A DNA stretch of 16,971 nucleotides from an uncultured Eubacteriales bacterium (GCA_902492655.1 CABUMF010000044.1:1-16971), one strand, 5' to 3'. Numbered from the stretch's first letter, positions 7,672 to 14,762 are shown. The notes: generated from the letters alone by a model not told the origin. Numbers and translations: made by a program.

Positions 7672-8629
7672 ACATATCACGCAGCCTTTCTCTCACAAAG
7701 CCTTCGGAAAGTCCGTTTTCCTTTGCGGTAAGAATAATTCTCACCGTTTTGATTTCGTTTTCCTTCGCAAGTATATAAGCTGCAAGCGGCGCTATCGTAA
7801 ACGGATTAGACTTTTGTTCCTTAATAAAATCCATAATGAGATTATCGCACCATTTCTCAAAGCTCGAATCCGAAGCCTTTATTTCGGGCACGCAAGCGGA
7901 ATAATCTGTAAGCTCTATATACGAAAAAAGCTCATCAAGTCCCGAAACGGCCGCTAAAATCAGCTTGCCTTTGTCAAGTGAATCACACTGCGCAATTGCG
8001 GATTTGAGAAATTCAGCGGATTTTTTCAGCCTGCTGCTCCTATATGCGATTTTGATGTCCGCAAGTGCAACCGTAAGCTCGGAAAACTTGTCAATCATGG
8101 AATTTCCCGATACCCTTCCGGCATTTCTTATAGCGTCAAGCGCCGCGCGGTCAACTATTATATCACAAAGCTGACCGTCCCCCGTTTTATTGAGCGTTTC
8201 AATCGCCGCACGGGCACAGTCGCGCATATTTTCGGGCAATTCGGAAAATTCACGGTCACGAACCGCACCGTATATCACATCCGGGGAAACACTTCCGCCG
8301 AAAATGAATATTCCCTCCGTGGGCATATCCGAATAAACAGCCTTTATTGCAGCTTTCAGGTTATGAAAATCCTTCTCAAACAAAAACACATCCAATACGG
8401 ACATATCATCCAAAAGCTCACCCATGAGCTCCCATGTTTTTTTGCTTTCGGCATCCAAAACTTTATCTGCCGCCGCAACCGTACCGTCACCCCAGCCCTT
8501 ATCTGCCAAAAGCTGCAAAACCTCGCGTGCATCTTTTGCCGTCACGAGCTGTTCGGTATCCTGAGAGGTCAAAAGAGAAAGCTCCTTTGCTCTTATGCGA
8601 GCAACAGCATAGGTATATAACTCAGCCAT
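7664..8629 (-). CDS. atpC: V-type ATP synthase subunit C (AC39-like socket)
   Basis: All-helical, funnel-shaped subunit linking the central stalk to the top of the K ring (AC39/V-ATPase d family). The 321 residues begin MAELYTYAVARIRAKELSLL, the usual start in which an N-terminal helix is followed by the first of three repeats of similar helices. ITLTAKENG near the end reads here as VRIILTAKENGLSEGFVRERLRDMYV, a conserved C-terminal region. Sequence conservation in this family is low, so the call rests on the N- and C-terminal motifs plus the fixed position between E and F. The ATG lies 18 bp after subunit E with a modest AAGG site about 10 nt upstream. Confidence 0.92.
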   Translation of the reverse strand: MAELYTYAVARIRAKELSLLTSQDTEQLVTAKDAREVLQLLADKGWGDGTVAAADKVLDAESKKTWELMGELLDDMSVLDVFLFEKDFHNLKAAIKAVYSDMPTEGIFIFGGSVSPDVIYGAVRDREFSELPENMRDCARAAIETLNKTGDGQLCDIIVDRAALDAIRNAGRVSGNSMIDKFSELTVALADIKIAYRSSRLKKSAEFLKSAIAQCDSLDKGKLILAAVSGLDELFSYIELTDYSACVPEIKASDSSFEKWCDNLIMDFIKEQKSNPFTIAPLAAYILAKENEIKTVRIILTAKENGLSEGFVRERLRDMYV

Positions 8630-8647
8630 AACACACAGCCTTTCCGC

Positions 8648-9217
8648 TCAGCAAGAGCCAAACATGATTTTATTAACCATATCGGAGAGCTCGTCATAAG
8701 CCCCTTCAAAAAGCGCATCAAAGGTGCAATTAATTTCGATATTCCCGTAAACAAGCACAAATCCGCCGTCGAAATCTCCGTCCTTTTCAGAAACGGAAAG
8801 TCCACAAAAATTAAAATCTTTGGGAATTCTTTTCTTGTCCTTTGCGGAAAAAACAATCTCGCCCGCATCGCCGGTTTTGTATTTTACCAAAAGCTTCCCG
8901 ACAACATCGAAGTATTTTTCATCGTCAAGCTCCTTCAATTTTTGCTTTGCGTCCTTAATTGTATTTGCAATTATTTCTTGCTTTTTTGAAAGGATTTTTC
9001 TTTTGATTTCAATATCTGCCGATGATGCCCCGCGCTCGGAAATACTGTTTGCCCTTTTCTCTGCATCCTCCAAGACAGCAGCTTCCCTTTCGTCAGCCGC
9101 CGCTTTGGCTTCTGAAATAATCCTGTCCGCTTCGAGCTTTGCTTCAGCCGTTATACTCTTAACCGAATTTTGCGAATCCTCATTAATTCTGTCGATTATT
9201 TTGTCAAGTCCGGTCAT
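8648..9217 (-). CDS. atpE: V-type ATP synthase subunit E (peripheral stalk)
   Basis: One of the two strands of the peripheral stalk that holds the head still against rotation. The 189 residues have the expected plan: an N-terminal half that is a long alanine- and charge-rich helix (MTGLDKIIDRINEDSQNSV through KAAADEREAAVLEDAEKRAN), predicted to form a right-handed coiled coil with subunit G/H, and a C-terminal globular part that binds the head (GGFVLVYGNIEINCTFDAL, with the family pattern Gly-Gly-hydrophobic before the final helices). The ATG has AAGGGG 8 nt upstream. It lies 14 bp after the K gene. Confidence 0.93.
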   Translation of the reverse strand: MTGLDKIIDRINEDSQNSVKSITAEAKLEADRIISEAKAAADEREAAVLEDAEKRANSISERGASSADIEIKRKILSKKQEIIANTIKDAKQKLKELDDEKYFDVVGKLLVKYKTGDAGEIVFSAKDKKRIPKDFNFCGLSVSEKDGDFDGGFVLVYGNIEINCTFDALFEGAYDELSDMVNKIMFGSC

Positions 9218-9231
9218 AGCTTCAACCCCTT

Positions 9232-9702
9232 TTATTTAATTCCGAATATAGAAAGAATTGAAACAAGAAGCGCAAGAATTGCATAAGTTTCAACCATAGC
9301 GGCAAAAATCATTGACTTACCCATCTGATCAGGTTTTTTTGCAACGAGTGAAATGCCTGCAACCGCTGTTTTTCCCTGAGCTATGGCTGACCAAAGACCT
9401 ACAATTGCCATAGGAAGACAAGCAACAAGATACAAAAGACCTGTCTGCCAGCTTGTAACCGGTTCGCCGCCCAACACGCCGATACGAGTAAGCGTAATGA
9501 ACGCAATGAGAAGACCGTAAATACCCTGTGTACCCGGAAGAAGCTGGAGAATAAGAACCTTACCGAATTTACCCGGATCCTCCGTAACAACACCTGCGGC
9601 AGCCTCACCTGTCATACCAACAGCCTTTGCCGAACCGATTCCTGCCATAAGCGCCGCAAGAGCAGCACCGAGCAATGCGAATACCATACCTAAATTTGAC
9701 AT
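9232..9702 (-). CDS. atpK: V-type ATP synthase subunit K (ion-binding rotor ring)
   Basis: Membrane rotor subunit of 156 residues with four predicted membrane helices, a duplicated two-helix hairpin as in Enterococcus hirae NtpK. It starts MSNLGMVFALLGAALAALMA at ATG 9700-9702 with GGGAGG upstream; the longer open frame would overlap subunit I with no ribosome site. Only the second half carries the ion-binding Glu (Glu138 in MVETYAIL). The residues that coordinate Na+ in NtpK (Leu61, Thr64, Gln65, Gln110, Glu139, recalled from the published structure) have counterparts Leu55, Thr58, Gln59 in LLPGTQG, Gln109 in AIAQGK and Glu138. This predicts Na+ rather than H+ coupling. The ATG follows the stop of subunit I after 1 nt. 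Confidence 0.96.
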   Translation of the reverse strand: MSNLGMVFALLGAALAALMAGIGSAKAVGMTGEAAAGVVTEDPGKFGKVLILQLLPGTQGIYGLLIAFITLTRIGVLGGEPVTSWQTGLLYLVACLPMAIVGLWSAIAQGKTAVAGISLVAKKPDQMGKSMIFAAMVETYAILALLVSILSIFGIK

Positions 9703-9703
9703 A

Positions 9704-11689
9704 CTAAACGTCCTCCCTGATTTTGAAATATTTTGTATTTTCTGAAAACGGCGTGAATTTTCGTCCGCCACCTTCATAAAATTTACCGAAAAATTCTACA
9801 AATTGCAATCTGTTTGTATGAACATACGCACCCAACAGATTTATACCGATATTAAGAGCGTGTCCTGCAACAAACACCAAAATGAACACGATTGCCCCGA
9901 CAACTCCTCCGCCTGCCATTGTTCCCATTTTGTTAAACACCTGAGAAATAACGCCCGTTGCCAGGCTGAGGGCAAGCAATCTCGAATACGAAAGCAAATC
10001 GCTTAAATAGCCCGTCACATTATAAAGCTCATATAACCCCTTTGCAAGTCTTTTGAAAGGATTTTTGGAGCTTCTTCCGGCAAACAGCACAATGCCTAAA
10101 GCACCTAATCCGGCGGCAATCGCAGAAACCGTGCCGACACCTGAAGGCAGGGGACTGAGCGAAAACATGGATGCAACCATTTCGGTGGAAAGCAGAAATA
10201 CTATTCCACCTCCCACAAGCATATACCAAAATACAACATCGTAGATTCCCTCAAGCACTTCTCCCCGTTTTACGGATTCGTAAAGCTTAATACCAAGCCC
10301 CGTAAACAAATGCACTATGCCGAGTGCAAAAGAAAACAGCAGCATTTTCATTACATCGTTAAGTGGTTCAAACCAAAGTGCCGGGAAATTAACAGTCTTT
10401 CCGAAAAATGTTGTGGAGATTACAGTGACCGCATCTCCGAAACAGCTTCCGAACATCAATCCCCAGAACGCTGTGGAAATACCGCAATACATAAACAACT
10501 TCAGTGTTTTCTTCAGACCAAAATCCATATCCTTAAACTTATGAATTACCGCAAAGCATCCTATTGCCATGATAAGCCCGTATGCAAAATCGGAAAGCAT
10601 AAGCCCGAACAGAATATAATAGAAAACCGCCATTATTGAGGTAGGATCGCCCTCTCCTCGTCCCGGCATACTGAATGATTCCACAACCACCTCCGCAGGA
10701 GCGGTGAATGAGTTGTTTTGCAGCAAAACCGGTTCATCGCCGTCGGGCTTTTCGATCTCGACTGCCGCATTATATTTTTTTGTAAGTACCGCTTCAAGGG
10801 CTTTTGCGGTTTTTTCCGGAGCATATCCGGTTATTGCAAAAACATTTTTGGAATTTAAGGTACTGCCCAAAACATCGTACTTGTCCGCCCTCATGGAATA
10901 ATAATCCGACGCAAACCTCAACGCATTGCGCATTCCTTCATACCCGGCGATTTCTTTAAGATTTTTATCGCAGCCTTCTTCCGAAGCTTTGATTTTTGCT
11001 CTGATTTCATCTATCCTTACGGAAGGGACAGCCTTTGAATAAACAGATACGGCGGAAAATCCCATGCTCCTGAGATTTCCTTCACAAACCTCCGCCTCAT
11101 CCTTGGGACAAACCGCAAAAATACAGGTTTGCTCGGGGCTTGACGAAACAACCTTAATTTCGGTATTTTCGCCTTTATACTGCTCAATCAGTTGTTCCTC
11201 GCTTTTTTGCCCGGGGACGGTACCTATAAAGGCTTTTGTCTTTTCGGTACCGGAAAAATTAAGAGGAAGGTCAAAATTCTCCCACGGCATAAGCATCTCG
11301 ATTTGAGATGTCAGCCTTGAGATTTCAGCCTTTGTCTCCGCATTCTCCTTTGAAAGCCTTATTATTTCTCCGGCTATTCTCATTATTTCGCCCACATCGT
11401 CAACAAGCCTGTAATAGGTTTGGGGAGGCATTTCCTTTTTGCCCGAAAGCGAGTCAAGCAAGGATGTTTTTTCATGTACAACGCTTTCTAAAATCGCAAG
11501 CGCATCCTCTGCCGTCTGAGAAGCCTTTCTGAATGTCAGCTGGGAAGAAGCCGTATCGGGGCAATCCATTCCCTCAAACTGTTGCTTTTTTATTTCAAGA
11601 ACTCCATACCTCTGAAGAGCCTCGAGAATAGCTTTTCTGTCCTTCTTAAGTCCGTAAACGCTTACAAGGCTCATAGGTACAACAGCCAT
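9704..11689 (-). CDS. atpI: V-type ATP synthase subunit I (membrane stator)
   Basis: Stator subunit (V-ATPase a family) that forms the ion half-channels against the K ring and anchors the peripheral stalks. The 661 residues divide into a soluble N-terminal arm of about 350 residues (start MAVVPMSLVSVYGLKKDRKA, with coiled-coil stretches) and a C-terminal membrane domain with seven to eight hydrophobic helices. The essential arginine that faces the rotor Glu is at about residue 570 in SYSRLLALSLATGVI. FYYILFGLMLSDFAYG and GHALNIGINLLGAYVHTNRLQ are further signatures. The ATG has GGTGG about 10 nt upstream and lies some 40 bp after the G/H gene. Confidence 0.97.
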   Translation of the reverse strand: MAVVPMSLVSVYGLKKDRKAILEALQRYGVLEIKKQQFEGMDCPDTASSQLTFRKASQTAEDALAILESVVHEKTSLLDSLSGKKEMPPQTYYRLVDDVGEIMRIAGEIIRLSKENAETKAEISRLTSQIEMLMPWENFDLPLNFSGTEKTKAFIGTVPGQKSEEQLIEQYKGENTEIKVVSSSPEQTCIFAVCPKDEAEVCEGNLRSMGFSAVSVYSKAVPSVRIDEIRAKIKASEEGCDKNLKEIAGYEGMRNALRFASDYYSMRADKYDVLGSTLNSKNVFAITGYAPEKTAKALEAVLTKKYNAAVEIEKPDGDEPVLLQNNSFTAPAEVVVESFSMPGRGEGDPTSIMAVFYYILFGLMLSDFAYGLIMAIGCFAVIHKFKDMDFGLKKTLKLFMYCGISTAFWGLMFGSCFGDAVTVISTTFFGKTVNFPALWFEPLNDVMKMLLFSFALGIVHLFTGLGIKLYESVKRGEVLEGIYDVVFWYMLVGGGIVFLLSTEMVASMFSLSPLPSGVGTVSAIAAGLGALGIVLFAGRSSKNPFKRLAKGLYELYNVTGYLSDLLSYSRLLALSLATGVISQVFNKMGTMAGGGVVGAIVFILVFVAGHALNIGINLLGAYVHTNRLQFVEFFGKFYEGGGRKFTPFSENTKYFKIREDV

Positions 11690-11728
11690 ATTTCAACTAC
11701 CACCTTTCTGTTGTGGATTTTGTTTCCG

Positions 11729-12043
11729 TTAACAAATGCCGATAACTCTTTCGATAACCGCATCGGTAGCCTCTGCGCTGTGTTCATTTGCGGATTTTAA
11801 AAGCTCATCAATGCCTTTCGTGTCCTCTTTTGCGTCATTAAGAACCTTTTCCGCTTTTTGTTTTGCATCGGAAATGATTTTTGCCGCCTTAGAATTTGCC
11901 GAGCTTTCTTTTTCGGAAATAATTTCGGCTGCTTTTTGTTTTGCATCGGCAATCATTTCAGCGGCCTTTGACTTCGCAAGAGTTTCTGCTTCTCCGACAG
12001 CTTTTTCAGCCGACAAAATCGCGTCAATCGTTTCTTTTGCCAT
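11729..12043 (-). CDS. V-type ATPase subunit G/H-like coiled-coil protein (peripheral stalk)
   Basis: First gene of the ATPase operon: a 104-residue, almost wholly helical, Ala/Lys/Glu-rich protein that fits the G/H (E. hirae NtpF-like) partner of subunit E in the peripheral stalk. It begins MAKETIDAILSAEKAVGEAE. The ATG at 12041-12043 is preferred to the GTG three codons upstream because GGCGG lies 8 nt before it. The helix contains two near-copies of a segment ending DAKQKA, 26 residues apart, encoded by a 19-bp perfect direct repeat. Low-complexity helices give weak homology, so the call leans on its position before subunit I, where this subunit is found in Thermus-like operons. No convincing promoter was found in the gap before it. 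Confidence 0.85.
   Translation of the reverse strand: MAKETIDAILSAEKAVGEAETLAKSKAAEMIADAKQKAAEIISEKESSANSKAAKIISDAKQKAEKVLNDAKEDTKGIDELLKSANEHSAEATDAVIERVIGIC
11853..11949. repeat. 19-bp direct repeat inside the G/H subunit gene
   Basis: GCTTTTTGTTTTGCATCGG occurs at 11853-11871 and again at 11931-11949, 78 bp (26 codons) apart and in frame. It encodes the repeated helix segment containing DAKQKA. It is best explained as internal duplication that lengthened the coiled coil. Confidence 0.85.
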
Positions 12044-12080
12044 GGATTTCACCGCCTTTGTTTATATTATTCAAAATTGC

Positions 12081-12111
12081 AAAAAACGCCCCGGGAAGCT
12101 CCGAAGCGTTT
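12081..12111 (-). terminator. Intrinsic terminator after the LRR lipoprotein gene
   Basis: On the minus strand an 11-bp stem including two G-T pairs (arms at 12101-12111 and 12084-12094) encloses a 6-nt loop and runs into six Ts (12086-12081). It lies 32 bp past the lipoprotein stop and about 40 bp before the ATPase operon, separating the two units. Confidence 0.8.
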
Positions 12112-12142
12112 CATCTTCCGTAAAATTAAAAATACAAATCAG

Positions 12143-12805
12143 TTATTTTACAATTTTACAGTTAACACCGTATTTCTCGGCCTGAGTCTGAGCAGCGGAG
12201 CCCTCCTCGCAGTATATGGTAAGCGAGGAACAATCAGTAAATAAATCGTCGCCAAAAACAGTTACCGTTGAAGGAATTTCCAATTTTTCAAGAGAGGAGC
12301 ATCCGTAAAATGCGCCTTTATCTATCTTTGTAACCGTCGACGGAATGTTGATTTCCTCAAGTGATTTACAGCTTCCGAATGCACCCATGCCGATCTCTCT
12401 CACGCCTTCGCCGAGAGTGACCTTTTTAAGGTTTTCACAAAACGCAAACGCGCTGCTTCCGATAGAATCAACCGTCCCCGCAATTTCCGCCGTTTTTATA
12501 TTCTCAAACCTATAGAAGGAAAATGTACCGATATGGGTTACACCGTCATTAACTTTGACCGACGAAAAGTTTTCCTTCTCAAAAAACCACGGAATGCTTT
12601 CATTTTCAACCTCATAAGTATTATAGTCAAACATTCTGGTTGAGCCTGTCAGCACAAGAGTATCGCCTTCAATACTCCACTCTGTGCTTTGGCTTTGCTG
12701 CTGCACTTCATCCTTTGCAACGGTTGATCCGCCACCGGACTCGCCGCAACCGCAAAAAGTAAGCAACATAAAAGCTGCGACCAAAGCAGTCAAAATCTTA
12801 TTCAT
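12143..12805 (-). CDS. BspA-type leucine-rich-repeat lipoprotein
   Basis: Predicted surface lipoprotein of 220 residues. It has a lipoprotein signal peptide (MNKILTALVAAFMLLTFCGCG) with the modified cysteine at Cys18 or Cys20, then a Ser/Gly/Gln-rich linker and, from about residue 80, four to five repeats of the LRR_5/BspA type. Examples are IGSSAFAFCENLKKVTLGEG, IGMGAFGSCKSLEEINIPST and IDKGAFYGCSSLEKLEIPST. The last repeat is followed by a short C-terminal cap (AQTQAEKYGVNCKIVK) common in this group. Such proteins are widespread in gut Clostridia and have been linked to adhesion in some oral bacteria; the ligand here is unknown. It starts 33 bp after pgsA, so it is probably the last gene of the mtrB-pfkA-pgsA operon, with a terminator just downstream. 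Confidence 0.9.
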   Translation of the reverse strand: MNKILTALVAAFMLLTFCGCGESGGGSTVAKDEVQQQSQSTEWSIEGDTLVLTGSTRMFDYNTYEVENESIPWFFEKENFSSVKVNDGVTHIGTFSFYRFENIKTAEIAGTVDSIGSSAFAFCENLKKVTLGEGVREIGMGAFGSCKSLEEINIPSTVTKIDKGAFYGCSSLEKLEIPSTVTVFGDDLFTDCSSLTIYCEEGSAAQTQAEKYGVNCKIVK

Positions 12806-12838
12806 GAATAAAACTCCTTAAATCTCATAAACTCGGTA

Positions 12839-13378
12839 TCAGACCGACACCTTGTCCTTTTTTGCCAGTCTGACAAAATGAGCGAAATATCTTACCAATG
12901 AATACATCATAAGCGCAACTGTCATAACAATAAGAATTGTTGCAACATAATCTACCCTATTAAGAATAATGATGTAGAGCATGGTGATATAGAAAAGAAC
13001 CGTTGCCGCCTTGCCGTACCATTCCGCCGGGATAGCGGTTTTCTTTTTGAAAAAGTATAAAATACAGCCGCCTATAATCATAATCAGCTCTTTTGCGGCA
13101 ATCAAAGCTATAGCCCATTTCGGTATTTTATCGTCAACCCACAATGTGATAATAACCGAAAGCTGCATAAGCTTATCCGCCAACGGGTCAAGAACCTGCC
13201 CCGTAACGGTGACAAGGTTATATTTTCTTGCTATAAAGCCATCGGCAACATCGGTCGCCGCCGCCAAAATTACAACTGCCGCCGCCAACCAAACAGGGTT
13301 GCCAGAAAAATAAAGCCATATAAACAACGGAACAAGCAATATTCTGAATACCGACATAATATTTGGTATGTTTTTCAC
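12839..13378 (-). CDS. pgsA: CDP-diacylglycerol--glycerol-3-phosphate 3-phosphatidyltransferase
   Basis: Integral membrane enzyme that makes phosphatidylglycerol phosphate from CDP-diacylglycerol and glycerol-3-phosphate, the committed step to phosphatidylglycerol and cardiolipin. The CDP-alcohol phosphotransferase motif is complete: DVADGFIAR, then eight residues, GQVLDPLAD, giving the D-x2-DG-x2-AR-x8-G-x3-D-x3-D pattern. The 179 residues hold five to six membrane segments. The start is GTG at 13376-13378, giving VKNIPNIMSVFRI, which matches the usual start MNIPNLLTLFRI; AAAGGGGG lies 7 nt before it. The gene starts 30 nt after the pfkA stop and probably shares its transcript. Other CDP-alcohol transferases (for example cardiolipin synthases of this fold) are possible but less likely. 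Confidence 0.92.
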   Translation of the reverse strand: MKNIPNIMSVFRILLVPLFIWLYFSGNPVWLAAAVVILAAATDVADGFIARKYNLVTVTGQVLDPLADKLMQLSVIITLWVDDKIPKWAIALIAAKELIMIIGGCILYFFKKKTAIPAEWYGKAATVLFYITMLYIIILNRVDYVATILIVMTVALMMYSLVRYFAHFVRLAKKDKVSV

Positions 13379-13385
13379 TCTGCAA

Positions 13386-13393
13386 CCCCCTTT
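13386..13393 (-). promoter_or_regulatory. Ribosome binding site fixing the pgsA GTG start
   Basis: The minus strand reads AAAGGGGG, 7 nt before GTG at 13376-13378. The open frame continues upstream to a TTG at 13399, but that start would encode the ribosome site itself and has none of its own. Confidence 0.75.
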
Positions 13394-13408
13394 ACGCAAT
13401 GATTAATT

Positions 13409-14392
13409 TCAAACACTGAGGATTTTGAATTTTCTGTAAAGCTCCTCATCTATAGTCTTAACCATGTTAAGACCTTCAAGAATATCAAAATCACAAATCC
13501 TGTTATCTTTAAATGCAATAACACGATTTCCGATTCCCTCAGAGAGCAATTCCACAGCCCTAACACCCATTTCGCTTGCCATTATTCGGTCACGAACGGA
13601 AGGACTTCCGCCTCTCTGAACATACCCAAGTATTGTTGCACGGGTTTCAATTCCGGTGATTTCCTCAATCTTCTTAGCCAATTCCATTGTTCCGCCGATG
13701 CCCTCCGCAACAATAATCATATTGTGCTTTTTGCCTCTTTTTTTGTTTTCGGAAATCGGCCTCAGCACATCCTTTTCAAAATCAAAGGGACGCTCGGGAA
13801 TAAGTATAATTTCGGCACCGACCGCAACACCGACCGCCAGTGCAATATGTCCTGCATTTCTGCCCATAACCTCAACAACCGAGCATCTTTCGTGGCTTAC
13901 CGCCGTATCTCTTATTTTATCTATCGCATACTGAACCGTATTAAGACAGGTATCATAACCTATCGTATAGTCGGAGCAACCTATATCGTTGTCGATTGTG
14001 CCCGGTATTCCGACAGTAGGAAATCCCTTAAGGCTCAAAGCTCTTGCCCCCTGGAAAGAGCCGTCACCGCCGACTACAACAAGACCTTCAATCCCGTGCT
14101 CACGGGCTATCGAAATAGCCTTGTACTGACACTCGTCGGTTTTAAAAGCCTTGCACCGTGCCGTCTGAAGAATTGTGCCGCCTCTTTGTATAATATCGCT
14201 TACATCACGAGCGTCCAATTCCTTAATTTCGCCGTTTACCAAGCCCTCGTATCCTCTTTGGATACCCATTACCTTAAGTCCCCGTTCCTTTCCGGCACGG
14301 ACAACCGCGCGAACGGCTGCATTCATTCCCGGAGCATCACCGCCACTTGTAAGAACTCCAATTGTTTTAATAGCTTTAATCTCTTCGCTCAT
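13409..14392 (-). CDS. pfkA: ATP-dependent 6-phosphofructokinase
   Basis: Cytosolic homotetrameric enzyme that phosphorylates fructose 6-phosphate to fructose 1,6-bisphosphate, the committed step of glycolysis. The 327 residues match the short bacterial PfkA form. Motifs are the ATP loop GVLTSGGDAPGMNAAVRAVV, GGDGSFQGA (Gly after GGD indicates ATP rather than pyrophosphate as donor), the catalytic GTIDNDI, and VEVMGRNAGHIAL for the sugar phosphate. The ATG has AGGAG 8-9 nt upstream and lies 15 bp after the mtrB stop, so it is most likely expressed from the mtrB promoter. It is followed by pgsA. Location directly behind a TRAP gene is unusual. Confidence 0.97.
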   Translation of the reverse strand: MSEEIKAIKTIGVLTSGGDAPGMNAAVRAVVRAGKERGLKVMGIQRGYEGLVNGEIKELDARDVSDIIQRGGTILQTARCKAFKTDECQYKAISIAREHGIEGLVVVGGDGSFQGARALSLKGFPTVGIPGTIDNDIGCSDYTIGYDTCLNTVQYAIDKIRDTAVSHERCSVVEVMGRNAGHIALAVGVAVGAEIILIPERPFDFEKDVLRPISENKKRGKKHNMIIVAEGIGGTMELAKKIEEITGIETRATILGYVQRGGSPSVRDRIMASEMGVRAVELLSEGIGNRVIAFKDNRICDFDILEGLNMVKTIDEELYRKFKILSV

Positions 14393-14407
14393 TGTAAAAA
14401 TCTCCTG

Positions 14408-14635
14408 TCAATCTCCAATGTCAATAACTCCATATTTGCAATAAACCTTGCATTTACCTCTGATTTTTATAGCGGAGGTATTCTCCGTAAATTGGGCAAA
14501 GTAAGCCTCGCCCTTATCGAGCTTTTCGGTATGATGAAACTTTGTTTCTCCGCCCCTTGTTATTCCTATTATATTAACTCCGTTTTCTTCAGCTTTTACA
14601 GCAATAAAATCAGAGCCTGTTACACTACCGTCCAT
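14408..14635 (-). CDS. mtrB: TRAP: tryptophan-activated RNA-binding attenuation protein
   Basis: TRAP forms a ring of 11 subunits that, with tryptophan bound between subunits, wraps RNA carrying repeated (G/U)AG triplets and so terminates or blocks translation of trp genes in Bacillus subtilis. The 75 residues equal the B. subtilis length and align without gaps from SDF onward (recalled sequence): DGVNVIGLTRG matches NGVNIIGITRG, and TKFHH.EKLDKGE, AQFTE.TSAIK and RG are the same. RNA-contacting Lys37, Lys56, Arg58 correspond to Lys38, Lys57, Arg59. Tryptophan-pocket residues Thr25, Thr30, Asp39, Thr49, Ser53 correspond to Thr26, Thr31, Asp40, Thr50, Ser54. Odd features are Cys62 and Cys66 in the last strands. 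It is the first gene of an operon with pfkA, pgsA and an LRR lipoprotein; in Bacillus the partner is folE/mtrA. Confidence 0.93.
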   Translation of the reverse strand: MDGSVTGSDFIAVKAEENGVNIIGITRGGETKFHHTEKLDKGEAYFAQFTENTSAIKIRGKCKVYCKYGVIDIGD

Positions 14636-14662
14636 AGTATCAACCTCCTCATCTATCTTATT

Positions 14663-14692
14663 ATTTTACCCTATTTTTGGGTAAAAAGTCAA
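14663..14692 (-). promoter_or_regulatory. SigA-type promoter of the mtrB-pfkA-pgsA operon
   Basis: The minus strand has TTGACT (-35, 14687-14692), an 18-bp spacer and TAAAAT (-10, 14663-14668). A start near 14656 would give a leader of about 20 nt carrying the ribosome site AGGAGG, 8 nt before the mtrB ATG. The spacer contains a perfect inverted repeat. Confidence 0.8.
14664..14686. promoter_or_regulatory. Candidate operator: perfect 8-bp inverted repeat within the mtrB promoter
   Basis: TTTTACCC (14664-14671) and GGGTAAAA (14679-14686) flank a 7-nt A/T centre. The palindrome fills the promoter spacer and overlaps the -10 box, the expected place for a repressor or for a MerR-type activator acting on an 18-19 bp spacer. 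It is followed by only mixed sequence, not a T run, so it is not a terminator. Confidence 0.65.
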
Positions 14693-14723
14693 GTGTTTTT
14701 GGAAAATAAGTTGATTTTTTTTC

Positions 14724-14762
14724 AAAAAAACGGAGAATATCCGAAAAAATCGGATATTCTCC
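14724..14762 (-). terminator. Intrinsic terminator of the cysteine-rich gene
   Basis: A perfect 12-bp stem (GGAGAATATCCG at 14732-14743, CGGATATTCTCC at 14751-14762) has a 7-nt loop and on the minus strand runs into seven Ts (14730-14724). It begins 8 bp after the stop codon of the cysteine-rich gene and insulates mtrB from it. Confidence 0.92.

Noticed and set aside
9703..9777. Longer subunit K with a 25-residue N-terminal extension
   Set aside because: The extension overlaps the end of subunit I, has no ribosome site, and is not hydrophobic; the ATG at 9700-9702 has GGGAGG and matches the family start.
12044..12142. A promoter for the ATPase operon in the gap upstream of the G/H gene
   Set aside because: A/T-rich candidates such as TAATAT or TATAAA have no acceptable -35 at 16-18 bp; the clear element in the gap is a terminator. 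The operon promoter remains unidentified.
14370..14425. Several NAG triplets across the mtrB-pfkA junction as a possible TRAP site controlling pfkA
   Set aside because: Spacing is irregular (0 to 11 nt) and the count is not convincing for a purine-rich ribosome site region.
14636..14660. Purine-rich mtrB leader with four NAG triplets (AAG, TAG, GAG, GAG) around its ribosome site, considered as a TRAP autoregulation site
   Set aside because: Spacers are 1, 2 and 0 nt and only four triplets are present, whereas TRAP sites need about seven to eleven with 2-3 nt spacers. A purine-rich ribosome site explains it.
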